This document shows positions 9,401 to 17,351 of a DNA stretch of 64,000 bases, in pieces. The DNA is taken from NCBI RefSeq assembly GCF_002028545.1, contig NZ_MWPQ01000005.1:1-64000 (forward strand). The letters are read 5' to 3'. Position 1 is the stretch's first letter. Every line of letters begins with the position of its first letter. Under the pieces are notes generated by a model that was not told the origin of the DNA, ran no database searches, and saw only the letters and a program-made list of their open reading frames with translations. Made by a program: the position numbers and the translations under genes. The DNA comes from Nitrobacter vulgaris (lineage in GTDB: Bacteria; Pseudomonadota; Alphaproteobacteria; Rhizobiales; Xanthobacteraceae).

Positions 9401-10066
9401 CTAGGCGGGCAGGACCTCGGGGCCGCCGAAGGCGGCGACGCGTCCGCGCTTCAGAATCACGACTTGCGAAGCGAGCTGGCGCAATTCATCCGGATCGTGG
9501 GTGACGTAGACCATCGGCACGCCGGTTTCGTCGCGCAGCCGGATCAGGTAGGGCAGGATCTCCGCCTTGCGATCCTCATCCAGTGCTCCCATCGGTTCGT
9601 CCATCAGCAGGAGGCGGGGCCGTGTCAGCAGCGCCCGGCCGAGCGCCACTCGCTGGCGCTCGCCGCCGGAGAGCTGGCCGGGCCGGCGATCCAGCAAATG
9701 ACCGATATTGAGCATTTCGTTCAGCCGGGCTTCTTGCGCGGTGTCGCGGGTGAGGTGGTTCATCCGGCGCCCGTAGTCGAGGTTCCTGCGCACATCGAGA
9801 TGCGGAAAAAGCCGCGCATCCTGGAAGACATAGCCGATGCGCCGGCGATGCACGGCGAGATGAAGCTGTTGGTCGGTATCGTCAAGCACGTCGCCGTCGA
9901 CGGAGATCACGCCGCGATCCGGTGTCTGCAACCCCGCGATCATGTTGATCAGCGATGTCTTGCCTGAGCCTGATGCCCCGAAAAGGCCGGTGACGCGGCC
10001 TTCGCTCGCAAATGCGACATCGACCGAGAAACTGCCAAGCCGTTTCGACACCTTGACACCCAGCAT
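9401..10066 (-). CDS. modC: molybdate ABC transporter ATP-binding protein
   Basis: This ATPase powers molybdate import with ModB. It has Walker A GASGSGKT, signature LSGGERQRVALGRAL, Walker B LLLMDEP and the switch His in YVTHD. At 221 residues it stops right after the ATPase fold, without the C-terminal TOBE/Mop regulatory domain of the about 350-residue E. coli ModC. The gap to modB is 2 bases, so translation is coupled. The ATP-binding half is intact, so I read it as a naturally short form rather than a broken gene. Confidence 0.93.
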   Translation of the reverse strand: MLGVKVSKRLGSFSVDVAFASEGRVTGLFGASGSGKTSLINMIAGLQTPDRGVISVDGDVLDDTDQQLHLAVHRRRIGYVFQDARLFPHLDVRRNLDYGRRMNHLTRDTAQEARLNEMLNIGHLLDRRPGQLSGGERQRVALGRALLTRPRLLLMDEPMGALDEDRKAEILPYLIRLRDETGVPMVYVTHDPDELRQLASQVVILKRGRVAAFGGPEVLPA

Positions 10067-10068
10067 GA

Positions 10069-10764
10069 TCAGTTTCCGTGCAGCCGACGTGTCGCGCGCC
10101 GTGCGAACAGCTCAGAGGCGACCAGCGCCGCCATCGACAGGGCAATCGACACGACGACCAGCCGTAGCGCTGCCGTATCCCCATCCGGCGTCTGGATCAG
10201 CGAATAGATCGCCGCGGAAATGGTCTGGGTTTCACCGGGAATATTGGAGACGAATGTGATGGTCGCGCCGAATTCGCCGATCGCTTTTGCAAAGCCGAGC
10301 ACCATGCCGGCCAGAATGCCCGGCAACGCCAGCGGCAGCGTCACGGTGGCGAAGACCTGCCATGTCGAAGCCCCGAGCGTGCTCGCGGCCTGTTCCAGCC
10401 GCCGGTCGACAGCTTCGATCGACAGCCGGATCGGCCGTACCAGCAGCGGGAACGACATCACGCCGCAGGCAAGCGCTGCGCCGGTCCAGCGAAATGCGAA
10501 AACGATCCCGAGGTGATCGGCAAGCCATTCGCCGACCAGCCCGCGCCTGCCGAAGGTCAGAAGCAGCAGATAGCCGGTCACGACAGGAGGCAGCACCAGT
10601 GGCAAATGAATGGCGGCGTCGATAATCGATTTGCCCCAGAACTCATACCGCGCCAGCGCCCACGCCAATCCGATGCCGATCGGTGTCGCGAACAGCGTCG
10701 CGACCACCGAGACCTTGAGCGAAAGCAGGATCGCTATCCATTCGGTTGGCGAGATATCAAACAT
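10069..10764 (-). CDS. modB: molybdate ABC transporter permease
   Basis: The 231-residue inner-membrane protein has five or so transmembrane helices and the ABC-coupling EAA loop (EQAASTLGASTWQVFATVTLP, here split: EQAASTLGAS then VFATVTLPLALPGI). Its start (FDISPTEWIAILLSLKVS) is typical of ModB. It lies directly upstream of modC and downstream of modA on the same strand, separated from modA by about 240 bases of repeat-rich DNA, so it may need read-through or its own promoter. Confidence 0.95.
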   Translation of the reverse strand: MFDISPTEWIAILLSLKVSVVATLFATPIGIGLAWALARYEFWGKSIIDAAIHLPLVLPPVVTGYLLLLTFGRRGLVGEWLADHLGIVFAFRWTGAALACGVMSFPLLVRPIRLSIEAVDRRLEQAASTLGASTWQVFATVTLPLALPGILAGMVLGFAKAIGEFGATITFVSNIPGETQTISAAIYSLIQTPDGDTAALRLVVVSIALSMAALVASELFARRATRRLHGN

Positions 10765-10855
10765 GAGGTCTCGGTAATGTGTTTGTCATAACGAGGTCGA
10801 ACTAAAATTGGTTTCCAATTTTTCTTTTGGCTCAAGGACGATGCCTGGAGCGCGA

Positions 10856-10894
10856 TCAGCAAAGTGGATTCCGGTTTTGCATACGATCGCGCTT
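10856..10894. repeat. degenerate palindromic repeat
   Basis: The sequence GAGCGCGATCAG, AAAGTGGATTCCGGTTTTGC and GATCGCGCTTC resembles a decayed copy of a palindrome class (GATC...AAGTGGATTCCGGTTTTC...GATC) that I recall as common in this bacterial family. It lies between modA and modB. Confidence 0.5.
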
Positions 10895-10939
10895 CAAAAA
10901 ATATCAGTCTGACTGCGACGAAGCATTCCTCCACCCTAA

Positions 10940-10963
10940 CCCTCCCCCGCAAGCGGGGGAGGG
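10940..10963. repeat. perfect 11-bp palindrome with 2-base centre
   Basis: CCCTCCCCCGC and its exact reverse complement are separated by AA. It could form a hairpin in the modA-modB mRNA, but no T-run follows in either direction, so it is not a normal terminator. A related CCCTCCC/GGGAGGG element lies inside hrpB. Confidence 0.8.
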
Positions 10964-10980
10964 AGGGCGATGGCGACATT

Positions 10981-11014
10981 ATTCAGTTTTAGGTTGTATT
11001 CAGTTTTAGGTTGT
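10981..11014. repeat. 17-bp tandem duplication at the 3' end of modA
   Basis: ATTCAGTTTTAGGTTGT occurs twice in direct succession (10981-10997 and 10998-11014). The second copy contains the last codons and stop of modA. It looks like a recent slippage or repair duplication. Confidence 0.9.
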
Positions 11015-11830
11015 CGGGCTGACCAGGAACGAGAAGCCGTATTTCTCGAAGATCGCCTTGGCTTCCGAACTGCGCAGGAAGGCAAGATAATCCGCTGCGT
11101 CCTTATGAGCGGTGGAGGTCGCCGCGACCGGATAGACGATCGGCGGATGCGAGTTCGTCGGGAATGTGGCGACGATCTTCACGCCGGGTTCGACCTTGGC
11201 GTCGGTTGAATAGACGATGCCGAGCACGGCTTCGTTTCGCGCCACTAGCGCCAGCGCTGCGCGAACGTTCTCCGCCATCGCCATTTTCGGTTCTACCGCG
11301 GCCCATGCGCCGAGTTTTTCCAGTGCCGCCTTGGCATATTTGCCGACGGGTACGGATTTGACATCGCCGGTCGTGATCTTGCCGTCGCCTGCGAGCTGGG
11401 CAAGATCAAAGCCCTGGTCGATGGTGACTTTGTCGATCTTCGAATCCTTCGGCGCGATCAGCACGATGCTGTTGCCGAGCAGGTCGACGCGCGTCGGCTC
11501 GTTGATGGACTTCTTGTCCTTCACGTAGTCCATCCACGTTGTATCGGCGGACATGAAAACATCGGCCGGCGCACCCTGTTCGATCTGCTTGGCAAGCGCC
11601 GAACTCGCCGCATAGCTCGCAACGATCTTTACGCCGGACTTCGCGGTGTAGGCGTTGTCGACCTCGTCAAGCGCGTTCTTCATCGAGGCGGCTGCGAACA
11701 CGGTCAGCGTCTTGTCCTGTGCGGCGGCGGGCGCCATGGCCGAGGGTTTGGCATCCTTGGCAGTGGCCGGCACGGCGAGGAGGGCACCGACCAGCAATGC
11801 CGAGAACAATGAATGGGTGAATATCTTCAT
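11006..11830 (-). CDS. modA: molybdate ABC transporter periplasmic binding protein
   Basis: The 274-residue protein has a Sec signal peptide (KIFTHSLFSALLVGALLAV, cleavage after PATA) and the ModA fold: TVFAAASMKNALDEV, ASSALAKQIEQGAPADVFMS and the middle-domain NSIVLIAP. It binds molybdate, possibly tungstate, in the periplasm for ModBC. I chose the ATG at 11830 because GGAGCGCC stands just before it and the signal peptide starts there; the longer frame adds 16 unlikely residues. The 17-bp tandem repeat spans its stop codon. Confidence 0.95.
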   Translation of the reverse strand: MKIFTHSLFSALLVGALLAVPATAKDAKPSAMAPAAAQDKTLTVFAAASMKNALDEVDNAYTAKSGVKIVASYAASSALAKQIEQGAPADVFMSADTTWMDYVKDKKSINEPTRVDLLGNSIVLIAPKDSKIDKVTIDQGFDLAQLAGDGKITTGDVKSVPVGKYAKAALEKLGAWAAVEPKMAMAENVRAALALVARNEAVLGIVYSTDAKVEPGVKIVATFPTNSHPPIVYPVAATSTAHKDAADYLAFLRSSEAKAIFEKYGFSFLVSPTT

Positions 11831-12150
11831 AAGGCGCTCCAAATCGGTCCGACGCGAGTGACCGCGCAGACGATGCAAGGGATTGACATGACGATCAGTG
11901 GAAGCGCCGTTCCATGGTTTCCAGGAGGCTTACGGCCAGCCGGAAAGATCGCTTTGACGACAGTATCAGCCGCACGATGCGTACGTAAAGAGCGGTGGCC
12001 ACTGGTTTTTTTGAAAGGCGAGGTGGCTGTAGACTCTGGTTGAGCCGCTAACCTTTAGCGTTTCCAGGCACAAGAAGGCGAGCCGACTCTTTTCCGCCAA
12101 CGGTCCGTGGGCGGTCATGAATTCCCCGGACCCATCCTTCGTGGCGACTG
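11831..12150. other. intergenic region upstream of modA
   Basis: About 320 bases lie between the modA start and the end of mepA. It must hold the modABC promoter. I could not see a ModE-type operator or a molybdenum-cofactor riboswitch, nor any gene. Confidence 0.4.
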
Positions 12151-13113
12151 TTAGTGGCTGGCATCCGGCGCAGCCAGAACCTGACGGCAGTTCGCGGGTA
12201 GTTGTGACAACGTGATCGGGGGTTTTGGCTTCGGCGGCACCTTCGGCGGTTTCGGGTGCAGCACGGCGTCGCTGAACCAATAGGCCAGATCGTGCGCGCC
12301 GCATCCGTCTGTCGGCTCAGGCGGAGTCTGGGATTCGCACTGGGGATTGCCCGGCGGACACTTGATGCGAATATGGAAGTGATAGTCGTGGCCGTACATG
12401 GGGCGAACCTTCGAGAGCCAACTGCGGTCGCCTTTGGCCTCGCGGCACAGCGCCTTTTTGATCGCGGCATTGACGAAAATACGCTCGACCGCCGGCTCCC
12501 TGGCAGCGGCACGGATGACGCTGAGGTGACTCGGCGTCCAGGCGTGGGGATCGATATCCAGGCGGTCGTGGCGCACCATCATGACCGCGGACATCTCCTC
12601 GCGCTCGTTGCGCGACAAAAGCCGGTCCGGCATTGGCGTGAGCCAAACGTCGGCATCGAGTCCGATTTGGTGGCTGGCATGACCGGATAGCATCGGACCG
12701 CCGCGCGGTTGGGCCATGTCGCCGACCAGAAGCCCCGGCCAGCCGGCGTCTTTGCGCGCCTTCCCCGATAGTCGTTCAAGCAACGCCACCATAGCCGGAT
12801 GCGCCCAGTTGCGGTTGCGCGACAGTCGCATCACCTGCCAGGTCGGCCCGGTGATCGGCAGCGCCTCGGCCCCGGCCATGCAGCCCCGCGCATAATAGCC
12901 AATGACGTAAGGCGCGCCGGCAGCCGGAAGCGTCTTGCGGCCGAACAGTTGTTTGGCGGCCAATGCGGGGTCTTCGGGATTGGCCAGTGGCGGCAGCGGT
13001 TTCGGGTGCAGCGTGCCTTTGTCTTGCGCGATCGCTCTGGACACCAGCGCGCCACCGCCGGAGGCGGCGAACGTGGACAGTAGAAACAGAAATAGAATCG
13101 CGCGGCCATTCAT
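12151..13113 (-). CDS. mepA: penicillin-insensitive murein endopeptidase
   Basis: The 320-residue protein has an N-terminal signal peptide (AILFLFLLSTFAASGGGAL...AIAQ) and the LAS-metallopeptidase signatures GHASHQIGLDADVW and YGHDYHFHIRIKCP, whose His and Asp bind zinc. MepA cleaves cross-links in peptidoglycan in the periplasm. Start at 13113 is chosen because the signal peptide begins there; the longer frame runs into a dispersed repeat. The C-terminal part is proline- and lysine-rich (PPKVPPKPKPP), longer than in E. coli. Confidence 0.93.
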   Translation of the reverse strand: MNGRAILFLFLLSTFAASGGGALVSRAIAQDKGTLHPKPLPPLANPEDPALAAKQLFGRKTLPAAGAPYVIGYYARGCMAGAEALPITGPTWQVMRLSRNRNWAHPAMVALLERLSGKARKDAGWPGLLVGDMAQPRGGPMLSGHASHQIGLDADVWLTPMPDRLLSRNEREEMSAVMMVRHDRLDIDPHAWTPSHLSVIRAAAREPAVERIFVNAAIKKALCREAKGDRSWLSKVRPMYGHDYHFHIRIKCPPGNPQCESQTPPEPTDGCGAHDLAYWFSDAVLHPKPPKVPPKPKPPITLSQLPANCRQVLAAPDASH

Positions 13114-13127
13114 GAGAGGCGATTCTA

Positions 13128-13184
13128 TAGCGCTTTCGAGCGATGTGGATACCCCGTTCGTGTATCGAAAACGCGTCGAACGCT
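13128..13184. repeat. partial copy of dispersed repeat family A
   Basis: The stretch CTATAGCGCTTTCGAGCGAT, GTGGATACC, GTATCGAAAACGCGTCGA matches the core of the repeat found in fuller form at 33256-33363. It lies just upstream of mepA. Confidence 0.65.
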
Positions 13185-13316
13185 GCCGGACGGCTTTGGC
13201 TGAATCCACCGGACTTCAGCTCCGCGACCGCCAAGATTCAGGTCAGTCATAGCCCCGCGCCGTAGGTGCCCCGGTTGCCATCACGGGCTGTCGATCCGGG
13301 CTCGTGGCAACGGCCG

Positions 13317-13655
13317 TTATCGCTTGCCAGCGGCTTTCCTGGCCGGAGAGCGCTTTGCGGCATTGCGCTTGCGGGTCGCCGCGGCCTTTTTCGCCGAGCG
13401 CGACCGATCGGCTGCGGAACGGGTGGCCGAAGCCTTGCCGCCGCGTTTGCCACCGCGCTTCGATGAGACGTTCGTGGTCTTGCGGCCGCGGCCCGAGCCG
13501 CTCTTCTTGCCGCCGCCGCTCTCCTTGTTGACGGTCGCCCACGCCCGGCGCTCGGCTTCCTCTTTCTTCACCCCGCGCTTCTCGTAGCCTTCCTCGATAT
13601 GCTCGGCCTTGCGCTTCTGTTTGCCTGTATAGGCTGACTTGTCGCCGCGCGGCAT
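13317..13655 (-). CDS. small basic protein, 'plasmid stabilization'-type family
   Basis: The 112-residue protein begins with a conserved module (PRGDKSAYTGKQKRKAEHI, EEGYEKRGVKKEEAERRAWA) found in many proteobacteria and often labelled plasmid stabilization protein, although no toxin or partner is known. From about residue 45 to the end it is Lys/Arg/Ala/Ser-rich (AAATRKRNAAKRSPARKAAG), like histone H1-type tails, and could bind nucleic acid. It stands alone between mepA and lepA with a family A repeat upstream. Its biochemical role is unknown. Confidence 0.75.
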   Translation of the reverse strand: MPRGDKSAYTGKQKRKAEHIEEGYEKRGVKKEEAERRAWATVNKESGGGKKSGSGRGRKTTNVSSKRGGKRGGKASATRSAADRSRSAKKAAATRKRNAAKRSPARKAAGKR

Positions 13656-13736
13656 GACGCCTCTCCCGGTTGCGTTTCGGTGGAATCGAAACGTCCGGCG
13701 GTTGCGAGGGTTCCTGGCAGTCGCGCTGCGGCCGTC

Positions 13737-13840
13737 AGAGCCTTCCGCTTCTGATGGAATCAGAAGCGGAGCTCTCAGATTCTAATCTGACGCGTTTTCT
13801 TCACGCGAACCGGTATCCACTTCGCTCGAAAACGCTATAG
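13737..13840. repeat. dispersed repeat family A, full copy
   Basis: It has two modules: a hairpin (GAGCCTTCCGCTTCTGAT / ATCAGAAGCGGAGCTC) followed by GACGCGTTTTCTTCACGCG, AACCGGTATCCAC and TTCGCTCGAAAACGCTATAG. It lies between lepA and the small basic protein gene. Confidence 0.85.
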
Positions 13841-13871
13841 CCCCACCATCTTTTGGGGCTGATGTGAAGCA

Positions 13872-15704
13872 TCAGCTATCGACCTTCAGTGCGGCGATGA
13901 AGGCTTCCTGCGGAATATCGACCTTGCCGAACTGCCGCATCTTCTTCTTGCCTTCCTTCTGCTTCTCGAGAAGTTTTCTCTTACGGCTGACATCGCCGCC
14001 GTAGCACTTCGCGGTGACGTCCTTACGCAATGCACGCACCGTCTCGCGCGCGATCACCTTGCCTCCGATTGCCGCCTGGATCGGTATCTGGAACATGTGC
14101 GGCGGGATCAACTCTTTCATCTTCTCGACCATGGCGCGGCCGCGGCCTTCGGCACGGGTACGATGCACCAGCATGGACAACGCATCGACCGGCTCGGCGT
14201 TGACGAGGATCTGCATCTTCACGAGATCGGCTGGCTTGTAGTCGGTGAGGTGATAATCGAATGAGGCGTAGCCCTTGGAGACGGACTTGAGCCGGTCGTA
14301 AAAGTCGAACACGACTTCGTTGAGCGGCAGATCGTATTTTACCATCGCGCGCGCGCCGACATAGGTGAGCTCTTTCTGCACGCCGCGGCGATCCTGGCAA
14401 AGCTTCAGCACGCTGCCGAGATACTCGTCGGGCGTGAGGATGGTGGCTTCGATCCACGGCTCCTCGATCTCGGCGATCTTCACCACGTCCGGCATGTCGA
14501 TCGGATTGTGGATCTCGATCTCGCCGCCGTCGGTCAGTTTCATCTTATAGATGACGCTCGGCGCGGTGGCGATCAGGTTGAGATCGAACTCCCGGGAGAG
14601 CCGTTCCTGGATGATCTCAAGATGCAACAGGCCGAGGAAGCCGCAGCGAAAGCCGAAGCCGAGCGCGGCGGAGGTTTCCATTTCAAACGAGAAGCTGGCG
14701 TCGTTGAGACGCAGCTTGCCCATCGCGGCACGCAGCGTCTCGAAATCGTCGGCGTCCACCGGGAACAGGCCACAGAACACCACGGGAATCGCCGGCTTGA
14801 AGCCGGGCAGCATCTCCGCCACCGGCCGACGGTCGTCGGTGATGGTGTCGCCGACGCGGGTGTCTGCGACTTCCTTGATGGCGGCTGTGATAAAGCCGAT
14901 CTCGCCGGGGCCGAGTTCGTCGACCTGTTGCATTTTCGGCGTGAAGAAGCCCACGCGCTCGACATCGTAAGCCGCGTTAGTGCCCATCATGCGGATGCGG
15001 CTGCCCTTCTTGAGCACGCCGTCGATGATGCGGACCAGCACGACGACGCCGAGATAGACGTCGTACCAGCTATCGACCAGGAGCGCCTTCAGCGTGGCGT
15101 CGCGGTCGCCTTTCGGCGGCGGCAGCCGGGTGACGATGGCCTCCAGGACATCGGGCACGCCAAGGCCGGTTTTGGCCGAGATCATCACCGCGTCCGAGGC
15201 GTCGATTCCAATCACGTCCTCGATCTGTTGCTTCACTTTATCGGGCTCGGCCGCAGGCAGATCAACCTTGTTGAGGACGGGCACGATCTCGTGGTTGTTG
15301 TCGAGCGCCTGATAGACGTTGGCGAGCGTTTGCGCCTCTACGCCCTGGCTCGCATCCACCACCAGTAGCGAACCTTCACAAGCAGCGAGTGAACGCGAAA
15401 CCTCGTAAGCGAAGTCGACGTGTCCGGGCGTATCCATCAGGTTGAAGACATAATCCTTGCCGTCTTTGGCGCGGTATTTCAGGCGCACCGTTTGCGCCTT
15501 GATGGTAATGCCGCGCTCGCGTTCGATGTCCATCGAATCGAGCACCTGCTCCTTGCCCGCCATCTCTCGATCGGTCAGGCCGCCGGTTATCTGGATCAGG
15601 CGGTCAGCCAGCGTCGACTTGCCATGATCGATATGGGCGACGATGGAAAAGTTGCGGATGTTTGCAGTGGGGGGCGTGCCCTGCTTTTGAAGCTCGTCAG
15701 ACAT
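13872..15704 (-). CDS. lepA: elongation factor 4 (translational GTPase)
   Basis: The 610-residue protein is a ribosome-binding GTPase with G1 [10 protein letters not shown]3 DTPGHVDF and G4 NKVD, then EF-G-like domains and the LepA-specific C-terminal domain ending [19 protein letters not shown]. It is linked to back-translocation and initiation steps under stress. The frame runs upstream of 15704, but GAGG at the right distance and the typical N-terminus (SDELQKQG, then [12 protein letters not shown]) mark the ATG at 15704. Length is normal. Confidence 0.97.
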   Translation of the reverse strand: MSDELQKQGTPPTANIRNFSIVAHIDHGKSTLADRLIQITGGLTDREMAGKEQVLDSMDIERERGITIKAQTVRLKYRAKDGKDYVFNLMDTPGHVDFAYEVSRSLAACEGSLLVVDASQGVEAQTLANVYQALDNNHEIVPVLNKVDLPAAEPDKVKQQIEDVIGIDASDAVMISAKTGLGVPDVLEAIVTRLPPPKGDRDATLKALLVDSWYDVYLGVVVLVRIIDGVLKKGSRIRMMGTNAAYDVERVGFFTPKMQQVDELGPGEIGFITAAIKEVADTRVGDTITDDRRPVAEMLPGFKPAIPVVFCGLFPVDADDFETLRAAMGKLRLNDASFSFEMETSAALGFGFRCGFLGLLHLEIIQERLSREFDLNLIATAPSVIYKMKLTDGGEIEIHNPIDMPDVVKIAEIEEPWIEATILTPDEYLGSVLKLCQDRRGVQKELTYVGARAMVKYDLPLNEVVFDFYDRLKSVSKGYASFDYHLTDYKPADLVKMQILVNAEPVDALSMLVHRTRAEGRGRAMVEKMKELIPPHMFQIPIQAAIGGKVIARETVRALRKDVTAKCYGGDVSRKRKLLEKQKEGKKKMRQFGKVDIPQEAFIAALKVDS

Positions 15705-15716
15705 TACGGCAACCTC

Positions 15717-15811
15717 TAGAGCCTTTCCGGTTCTGATGGAATCAGAAGCGGGGCTCCTTGATTGTGATTTGATGCGTTTTCGAACCGCCGCAAACTTCGC
15801 TCGAAAAACGC
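15717..15811. repeat. dispersed repeat family A copy upstream of lepA
   Basis: It has the TAGAGCCTTTCCG...CGGGGCTC hairpin and a worn second module (GATGCGTTTTCGAACCGC, TTCGCTCGAAAAACGCT). The lepA ribosome binding site touches its edge, so the repeat lies in or next to the lepA leader. Confidence 0.8.
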
Positions 15812-15954
15812 TGCAATTGCTGCAGGAACTGCAAACCGGCGGCACTGGTCGTCATGGGGCGCGGGATAGCACCCGCCCGAACGGCGGGCAAGCAAGCGTC
15901 AACCTCGGGAAACGCTTTCTGACGACTGTTTTAAGGGCAAGAGCGAGAAGACGA

Positions 15955-16296
15955 TCACTCGTCCTCGTTGAACTTATTGCCGACGAGCTCTGTGATCGCG
16001 TCGACCGCCGCTTTCGCCTCCGGACCAGTTGCCGAAACGATGATCGTCGTTCCGATTCCCGCGGACAGCATCATCAATCCCATGATCGAATTGCCTCCGA
16101 CCGTCTCGCCATTGCGCGTTACGCTAATGTCGGCGTCGAAGCGTTCGACCAGATGTACGAATTTCGCGGACGCCCTCGCATGAAGGCCGCGCTTGTTGAT
16201 GATCGAAATTTCGCAGGAGACCGTTCCGGCAGGAGATGCCTCGCTCACCGTCGGTGGGGGACCCGAGGAGGCTGCGTCGTCAGGCTGTCCGGTCAT
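15955..16296 (-). CDS. HPr phosphocarrier protein of the regulatory PTS
   Basis: The 113-residue protein has the active-site His in NKRGLHARASAKFV and the regulatory Ser in GNSIMGLMMLSAG. An N-terminal tail of about 25 residues precedes the HPr fold. It takes phosphate from EI (PtsP at 50-52 kb) and passes it to the EIIA protein encoded immediately upstream; HprK can phosphorylate its Ser. The start at 16296 overlaps the stop of the EIIA gene (ATGA), so the two are translationally coupled. Longer frames upstream are read-through of the EIIA gene. Confidence 0.93.
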   Translation of the reverse strand: MTGQPDDAASSGPPPTVSEASPAGTVSCEISIINKRGLHARASAKFVHLVERFDADISVTRNGETVGGNSIMGLMMLSAGIGTTIIVSATGPEAKAAVDAITELVGNKFNEDE

Positions 16297-16694
16297 TTCC
16301 CGGCGAGTACCCGGCTGGCGATCGTCACGTATTTGCGTCCGGCCTCCTGCGCCGCCGCGATGGCTTCCGGCAGCGGGAGATCGTTGCGCACCTTGGCAAG
16401 TTTGACGAGCATGGGAAGGTTGATGCCTGCGAGCACCTCGACCTTGGGCCGGCTCATGCAAGAGATCGCGAGGTTTGAAGGCGTACCGCCGAACATGTCG
16501 GTGAGAATGGCAACCCCGTTGCCGCTGTCGACGCGATTGACGGCTTCGATGATATCGCCCCGGCACAGATCGGCATCGTCCTCGGCGCCGATGGTGATGG
16601 CTTCGATTTGCTTTTGCGGGCCCATCACATGTTCGAGTGCCGCCTTGAACTCATCGGCAAGGCGCCCGTGGGTCACAAGTACCAGACCAATCAT
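16293..16694 (-). CDS. PTS EIIA component, mannose family
   Basis: The 133-residue protein has the phospho-acceptor His in LVLVTHGRLADEF and the family motif TDMFGGTPSNLA. It is an orphan EIIA-Man: no EIIB, EIIC or EIID is encoded nearby, so it acts in signalling rather than sugar uptake. The start at 16694 begins the fold (IGLVLVTHG) and has GAGGAG upstream; the longer frame adds 23 unlikely residues. It lies between hprK and the HPr gene, the usual Rhizobiales order. Confidence 0.93.
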   Translation of the reverse strand: MIGLVLVTHGRLADEFKAALEHVMGPQKQIEAITIGAEDDADLCRGDIIEAVNRVDSGNGVAILTDMFGGTPSNLAISCMSRPKVEVLAGINLPMLVKLAKVRNDLPLPEAIAAAQEAGRKYVTIASRVLAGK

Positions 16695-16823
16695 TGAAAA
16701 CTCCTCGCGGGTGCTTTTGGTGCACCGCACGAACAGGCCACTTTGACCATCCAGAGCTCTCACGCAAGGGGGAGTGCTAGGTTTTTCCCTGAAAAGCGGG
16801 TCCGCTCTGAAAGCCGGGATGGT

Positions 16824-17351
16824 TTACTCCATGGCTGTAGTAGGACTTATATGGTTACCGGATTCCCCCGGACAATCGGTAGTGGAGCGAGTGTCGCTGC
16901 AACCCGGAATAGTCGTCAGCGCAGCGATGGCTATCGGAAGTGGCGAAAAAGTAGCTGCAACCGGAATTCGGGCCAGATCGACCCCTAATATGGTGGTTCG
17001 CAGCGCTTTTGGCGGCGGCAAGCGCTCCGCGTCGGGCGCCTCGAGATCGATCACGAGGCCGACCTGCGCCTCCGCGATGAAAGCGCACCGGCGAATCCCG
17101 AACCCACGGATTTCTATCATTCCCTCAAGCTCAGGCGCGGGCCTGACGAGCAGCCCATCATGAAGCGGCGTCACGAAGAGGCGGTCATCGCCGACCAGCG
17201 TCGTTACGGGGAGCTGGCGGCTGCGGCCGGCGAGGATGAGGTCGAAGGCGAGACGAGACTTGCCGGCGCCGGAGGGGCCGCGGATCAGAACGGCGCGATC
17301 TCCTACCAGAACCGCGGAGCCATGGATCGTCGGTCCGGACGACGCGATCAT
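16824..17351 (-). CDS. hprK: HPr kinase/phosphorylase, short alphaproteobacterial form
   Basis: The 175-residue protein keeps only the C-terminal catalytic half of Gram-positive HprK. It has the P-loop GPSGAGKSRLAFDLI and the acidic stretch GDDRLFV; the HprK signature region appears as EIRGFGI. It phosphorylates HPr on Ser in response to metabolites. The ATG overlaps the stop of chvG (ATGA), binding the PTS branch to the two-component system in one transcript. The C-terminal tail after about residue 140 is variable and weakly conserved-looking. Confidence 0.93.
   Translation of the reverse strand: MIASSGPTIHGSAVLVGDRAVLIRGPSGAGKSRLAFDLILAGRSRQLPVTTLVGDDRLFVTPLHDGLLVRPAPELEGMIEIRGFGIRRCAFIAEAQVGLVIDLEAPDAERLPPPKALRTTILGVDLARIPVAATFSPLPIAIAALTTIPGCSDTRSTTDCPGESGNHISPTTAME

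Noticed and set aside
11831-12150. A molybdenum-cofactor riboswitch or ModE site before modA
   Set aside because: I could not find the expected motifs by eye; a covariance-model search would be needed to be sure.
14508-15368. A 286-codon open frame antisense to lepA
   Set aside because: The lepA reading is certain, and the antisense product has His/Asp/Val-rich shadow composition.
16824-17351. hprK as a truncated pseudogene
   Set aside because: It is much shorter than Gram-positive HprK, but the short form is normal in alphaproteobacteria and the P-loop is intact.
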